Shown one piece after another: positions 60,355 to 64,000 of a stretch of 64,000 bases of DNA (positions are counted from its first letter, which is position 1; every line of letters starts with the position of its first letter). The stretch is from Streptomyces sp. NRRL S-350 (lineage in GTDB: Bacteria; Actinomycetota; Actinomycetes; Streptomycetales; Streptomycetaceae). Below the pieces are notes generated by a model that saw nothing but the letters and a program-made list of their open reading frames with translations, was not told the origin of the DNA and did no database searches. The DNA is taken from the NCBI RefSeq assembly GCF_000719705.1, contig NZ_JOHO01000005.1:124001-188000 (forward strand), written 5' to 3'. A program made the translations under genes and the position numbers.

Positions 60355-60954
60355 TCAGCGCCGGCCGACGAGCTTCCAGGCCAGCGGCAGCGCGCCGGCG
60401 GCGAAGGCGGCCTTCAGGGCGTCGCCGACCAGGTAGGGGTAGAGGCCGAGCTCGGCGGCGCGGGCGAGCGGCACGTGCAGGGAGAGGGCCAGGTACGGGA
60501 CGCCGACGGCGTAGATGGCGAGGCTGCCGAGGGCCATGGTGACGACGGTGTTCACCGGGGTGCGGTCGGCGCCGCGCCGGGCCAGCGCGCCGGTCAGGGC
60601 GGCGGCGAGGACGAATCCGAGCACGTAGCCGAGGGAGGGCATCGCCCAGCCGGAGGTGCCCTCGGCGAACCAGGGCAGGCCGGCCAGGCCGGCCAGCAGG
60701 TAGAGGGCGAGCGAGGCGGCGCCGCGGCGGGCGCCGAGCGCGGTGCCGACCAGCAGGGCGGCGAAGGTCTGGCCGGTGACCGGCACCGGAGAGCCGGGGA
60801 CGTTCACCGACAGCTGGGCGGCCACACCGGTCAGTGCGGCGCCGCCGGCCACCAGGGCCAGGTCGCGGGCCTGGGCGCCGAGGCGGGTGGACGCGGCGGG
60901 CAGCAGGTCGGCGAGGACGGCGCGACGCGGTATCGGGGTGGTGGCGGTGGCCAT
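60355..60954 (-). CDS. bioY: Biotin transporter substrate-binding subunit BioY
   Basis: A 199-residue ECF S-component with about six TM segments. Conserved LSVNVPGSPVPVTGQTFAAL and LYLLAGLAGLPWFAEGTSGW, and GYVLGFVLAAALTG, are typical BioY motifs. It imports biotin, with or without the general ECF module; no bioM/bioN is seen here. ATG at 60954, GGAGGAG upstream. Convergence with no neighbour: rpiB follows 47 bases later. Confidence 0.95.
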   Translation of the reverse strand: MATATTPIPRRAVLADLLPAASTRLGAQARDLALVAGGAALTGVAAQLSVNVPGSPVPVTGQTFAALLVGTALGARRGAASLALYLLAGLAGLPWFAEGTSGWAMPSLGYVLGFVLAAALTGALARRGADRTPVNTVVTMALGSLAIYAVGVPYLALSLHVPLARAAELGLYPYLVGDALKAAFAAGALPLAWKLVGRR

Positions 60955-61188
60955 CGGGGGCTCCTCCGTGGGGGTCCGGGTGAGTGAACACCTGTGAACC
61001 TACGCGGTGATCCACTGCGCCACCTCCGCGGTTTCGGACAAAGCCCCACCCTCGGGCGTTGTCGGAACCGGCCGGGGACGACGCTGCGTCACGGTCCGGA
61101 CGCGGGCGGTTGCGGTCCGGTCCGCCATGTGGTCCCGGGCCGGACATTGTTGGCATGGCCGGAGGCGGCCCCGGATATTGGACAACTC

Positions 61189-62649
61189 ATGCCGCATACC
61201 GCACAGTCTGGAACCACCCCTATGGCCCCCACCTCCGTGCCCTCGGCGCCCGGGACCACCGACGCCGCCACCCGACCGGCCGACGGCCCGGCCCCGGGTG
61301 GCCAGCAGCTCGCCCACGGGCTGAAGCAGCGCCACCTGTCGATGATCGCCCTCGGCGGCGTGATCGGCGCGGGCCTCTTCGTCGGCTCCGGCGCCGGCAT
61401 CGCGGCCGCGGGCCCGGCGATCATCCTGGCCTTCGTCCTCTCCGGCCTGCTGGTCATGCTGATCATGCGGATGCTCGGCGAGATGTCCGCGGCCCGCCCC
61501 GCCTCCGGCTCGTTCTCGGTGCACGCCGAGAAGGAGATCGGCCCGTGGGCCGGGATCACCGCGGGCTGGATGTACTGGGTGATGCTCTGCTGCGGCGTCG
61601 CCGCCGAGGCCACCGCCGCCGGGAAGATCGTCAACGGCTGGATACCGGGCGTCTCCTCGTGGGTCTGGGTCGCCCTGTTCATGGTCTTCTTCTGCGCCAG
61701 CAACCTCACCGCGGTGAAGAACTTCGGCGAGTTCGAGTTCTGGTTCGCCACCGTCAAGGTCGCGGCGATCGTCGCCTTCCTGGTCCTCGGCGGGCTGGGC
61801 ATCGCCGGGGTGATCGGCCCCGGCTCCCCCGGCACCGGCAACCTCACCGGCCAGGGCGGCTTCCTGCCGAACGGCGGCAACGGCCTGATCGTCGGCCTGC
61901 TCGCCTCGGTCTTCGCGTACGGCGGTCTGGAGACCGTGACCATCGCCGCCGCCGAGTCCGACGACCCCAAGAAGAACGTCGCCAACGCCGTGCGCACCGC
62001 GGTGTGGCGGATCGCGATCTTCTACATCGGCTCGATGGCCCTGGTCGTCACCCTGGTCTCCTGGAAGGACCCGGCGGTCGTCACCGACGGCCCGTACGTC
62101 ACCGTGCTGAGCCACCTCGGGGTGCCCGCCGCCGGGACGATCATGCAGGTCGTCGTGCTGGTCGCGCTGCTGTCCGCGATGAACGCCAACATCTACGGCG
62201 CCTCCCGGATGGCGTACTCGCTGGTCGGCCGCGGCCAGGGCCCCAAGGCGCTGGCCAAGGTCAGCGGCGGGGTGCCGCGCCGGGCCGTGCTGGCCTCCTG
62301 CCTGTTCGGCTTCGGCGCCGTGCTGGCCGCCAAGTTCTGGCCGGACACCGTGTTCACCTGGCTGATGAACACCACCGGCGTCGCGATCCTGGTGGTCTGG
62401 CTGTTCATCTGCGGGGTCCAGCTGCGGATGCGCCGCCGGCTGGAGCGCGAGGCGCCCGAGCTGCTCACCGTGAAGATGTGGGGCTACCCCTACCTGACCT
62501 GGCTCGCGATGGCCGCCGTGGCCGGCATCCTCGCGCTGATGACCACCACCGAGGGCAACCGGCAGCAGCTGTACGCGGCCGGGGTGCTGGTCGCGCTGCT
62601 GTCCGCCGCCGGCCTGCTCAAGCAGCGCCGGGACGCCGCCGCCCGCTGA
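61189..62649 (+). CDS. Amino-acid permease (APC superfamily)
   Basis: A 486-residue transporter with 12 TM segments. RHLSMIALGGVIGAGLFVGS (TM1, GxGLF motif) and GEMSAARPASGSFSVHAEKE are hallmarks of the AAT subfamily (like GabP/CycA). ETVTIAAAESDDPKKNVANA is the conserved loop after TM6. It takes up amino acids with protons; the substrate is not readable. ATG at 61189; MAPTSV at 61222 is an alternative. Confidence 0.9.
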   Translation: MPHTAQSGTTPMAPTSVPSAPGTTDAATRPADGPAPGGQQLAHGLKQRHLSMIALGGVIGAGLFVGSGAGIAAAGPAIILAFVLSGLLVMLIMRMLGEMSAARPASGSFSVHAEKEIGPWAGITAGWMYWVMLCCGVAAEATAAGKIVNGWIPGVSSWVWVALFMVFFCASNLTAVKNFGEFEFWFATVKVAAIVAFLVLGGLGIAGVIGPGSPGTGNLTGQGGFLPNGGNGLIVGLLASVFAYGGLETVTIAAAESDDPKKNVANAVRTAVWRIAIFYIGSMALVVTLVSWKDPAVVTDGPYVTVLSHLGVPAAGTIMQVVVLVALLSAMNANIYGASRMAYSLVGRGQGPKALAKVSGGVPRRAVLASCLFGFGAVLAAKFWPDTVFTWLMNTTGVAILVVWLFICGVQLRMRRRLEREAPELLTVKMWGYPYLTWLAMAAVAGILALMTTTEGNRQQLYAAGVLVALLSAAGLLKQRRDAAAR

Positions 62650-62660
62650 GCCCCCGTACG

Positions 62661-62700
62661 CGGCAGGGCCCCGGTACCGGTCGGTACCGGGGCCCTGCCG
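62661..62700. terminator. Bidirectional terminator
   Basis: 19-base perfect stem CGGCAGGGCCCCGGTACCG and complement with a 2-base loop between convergent permease and DsbA-family genes. Confidence 0.85.
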
Positions 62701-62724
62701 CGTGTCCGGGGCGGTGCGTCCGGG

Positions 62725-63357
62725 CTACTCGAAGGACGGGCCGGCCGTCCGGGTGCGCTTGATCTCGTAGAAGCCCGGGGTGGAGGCCACCAGCAGGGTG
62801 CCGTCCCAGAGCCGGGCCGCGGCCTCGCCCTTGGGGGCGGGGGTGACCACCGGGCCGAAGAAGGCCACCCGGTCGCCGTCCGCACCCTCGACCGCGATGA
62901 CCGGCGTGCCGACGTCCTCGCCGACCAGCGTGATGCCCTCCTTGTGCGACGCACGCAGGGCCTCGTCGTAGGCGTCGGTGTCGGCGGCGTCGGCCAGCTC
63001 GGCAGGCAGGCCCGCGGCCACCAGGGCGGCCGTGACCGTCTCCCGGTTCTGCGGCAGGCCCTGGTTGTGGAAGCGCAGGCCCAGCTCGGTGTAGAGCCGG
63101 CCGAGCACCTCCTCGCCGTGCTGCTCGGCGGCGGCTATGCACACCCGCACCGCGCCCCAGGCGTTGTCCAGCAGCTCGCGGTAGTTCTCCGGGAGGTCCC
63201 GGTGCTCGTTCAGCACCGACAGGCTCATCACGTGCCAGCGCACGTCGACCGGGCGCAGCTGCTGAACCTCGATCAGCCAGCGGGAGGTCATCCACGCCCA
63301 CGGGCAGGCCGGGTCGAACCAGAAGTCGGCGGTCTTGCGCTCAGCGGCAGTCGTCAC
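62725..63357 (-). CDS. DsbA-family oxidoreductase (Rv2466c-like, single Cys)
   Basis: A 210-residue thioredoxin-fold protein, GTG start at 63357. The active-site region is WFDPACPWAWMTSRW: Cys18 followed by Pro-Trp-Ala, so the second Cys of a CxxC is Ala. The helical insertion and GEDVGTPVIAVEG (cis-Pro) fit the mycothiol-dependent reductases related to mycobacterial Rv2466c. It probably uses mycothiol in redox defence; a monothiol site is compatible. Cytoplasmic. Confidence 0.88.
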   Translation of the reverse strand: MTTAAERKTADFWFDPACPWAWMTSRWLIEVQQLRPVDVRWHVMSLSVLNEHRDLPENYRELLDNAWGAVRVCIAAAEQHGEEVLGRLYTELGLRFHNQGLPQNRETVTAALVAAGLPAELADAADTDAYDEALRASHKEGITLVGEDVGTPVIAVEGADGDRVAFFGPVVTPAPKGEAAARLWDGTLLVASTPGFYEIKRTRTAGPSFE

Positions 63358-63578
63358 TGCGTGTCGTCCTTAGTGAGGTGGTCCGGGCAGGGGAATTCCG
63401 CCCCGCGGACCCCAACACCCGCCAGGCGCCGCTGATTCCGCCCCGGGCGCGACGGCCGGTGCAATGGTACCGGCGGTGCGGAGCGTGAAAGGATGGCCCC
63501 GCGCGCGGCCACACCGCGCACGAGACCCGCACCACCCAGACGCGCACCACCGTGCGAGCCGGACAAAGGAGTACCGCC

Positions 63579-64000
63579 GTGCCGGGCAAGAACCTCAGCC
63601 GCGACGAAGCCCAGCAGCGGGCCAGCATCCTGGCCGTGGACGGCTACCGGGTCCGGCTGGACGTGACCTCGGCCCCGGATCCGGCCTCCGCCACCTTCCG
63701 CTCCACCACCACGATCGCCTTCCGCTGCTCCCGGCCCGGCACGGACACCTTCCTCGACCTGCTCGCCCCCGCCGTCCGCTCGGTCACCCTCAACGGCCGC
63801 GCCCTCGACCCGGCCACCGCCTACGACGGCGCCCGGGTGCACGTCGACGGCCTGGCCGCCGAGAACGTCCTCACCGTCGAGGCCGACTGCGCCTACAGCC
63901 GCACCGGCGAGGGCCTGCACCGCTTCGTCGACCCGGTGGACGGCGAGACCTACCTCTACACCCACTACGAGCCGGCCGACGCCCGCCGGGTGTTCGCGAA
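63579..64000 (+). CDS. pepN: Aminopeptidase N, N-terminal part (cut by window end)
   Basis: The first 140 codons of an M1 family zinc aminopeptidase. GTG start at 63579 with AAAGGAG 7 bases before; the frame runs VPGKNLSRDEAQQRASILAV, DGYRVRLDVTSAPDPASATF and GEGLHRFVDPVDGETYLYTH then YEPADARRVFA at the edge. The GLHRFxDPxDxxxYLYT(H/Q)xEPxDARR block is diagnostic for actinobacterial PepN. The catalytic HExxH lies beyond the window. Confidence 0.93.
   Translation, partial: MPGKNLSRDEAQQRASILAVDGYRVRLDVTSAPDPASATFRSTTTIAFRCSRPGTDTFLDLLAPAVRSVTLNGRALDPATAYDGARVHVDGLAAENVLTVEADCAYSRTGEGLHRFVDPVDGETYLYTHYEPADARRVFA

Overview
The window is high-GC actinobacterial chromosome with the gene order and gene families of the Streptomycetaceae (Streptomyces, Kitasatospora or a close relative). 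The evidence is the third-position G/C bias, many GTG starts, a leaderless leuS leader, the proA/proB-obg-rpmA-rplU-rne-radical SAM-rodA-mrdA-mreDCB-ndk-folC-valS-clpX-clpP2-clpP1-tig synteny, and small membrane proteins typical of the family. I cannot assign genus or species from sequence alone.

Left part (1-25.7 kb): the 5' end of leuS with a leader peptide and attenuator; an HTH/TPR regulator; three copies of tRNA-Ala(GGC), the first two separated by a divergent MFS exporter/HTH regulator pair; a histidine phosphatase-rsfS-LCP-nadD cluster; two very small membrane proteins; an M48 protease; two membrane proteins that share an N-terminal motif; proA, a conserved unknown gene and proB; a lipoprotein; obgE-rpmA-rplU; a very large RNase E/G; and the TIGR03936-type partner of a radical SAM protein.

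Middle (about 25.95-33.23 kb): an integrated element of about 7.3 kb separates the TIGR03936 gene from its usual partner, the TIGR03960-type radical SAM gene. A large serine recombinase at the left end appears to have recombined inside the last codons of the radical SAM gene. The native last 21 codons plus stop remain beside the TIGR03936 gene, and the element supplies a slightly different replacement C-terminus. Cargo genes resemble an actinomycete integrative and conjugative element: a RepSA-like HUH initiator, an FtsK-like Tra translocase, an SpdB-like membrane peptide and a regulator. rep carries a frameshift between its HUH motif and its Tyr motif, tra has lost its Walker B region by internal deletion, a small pre-tra gene has a nonsense codon, and the regulator is only a C-terminal fragment. 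The integrase and a lower-GC membrane-protein gene are intact. I read this as a decaying, probably immobile element.

Right part (33.2-64 kb): the radical SAM gene, an M14 carboxypeptidase, the cell-wall elongation cluster mreB-mreC-mreD-mrdA(PBP2)-rodA, ndk, a DUF4233-like protein, folC, valS, the protein quality-control block clpX/clpP2/clpP1/tig with a ClgR-like operator upstream of clpP1, tRNA-Pro(TGG) and tRNA-Gly(TCC), two conserved unknown genes, a small SpdB-like membrane peptide, a SpoIIE-type phosphatase, rpiB, bioY, an amino-acid permease, a DsbA-family oxidoreductase and the 5' end of pepN, cut by the window end. Several perfect hairpins separate convergent genes and serve as bidirectional terminators.
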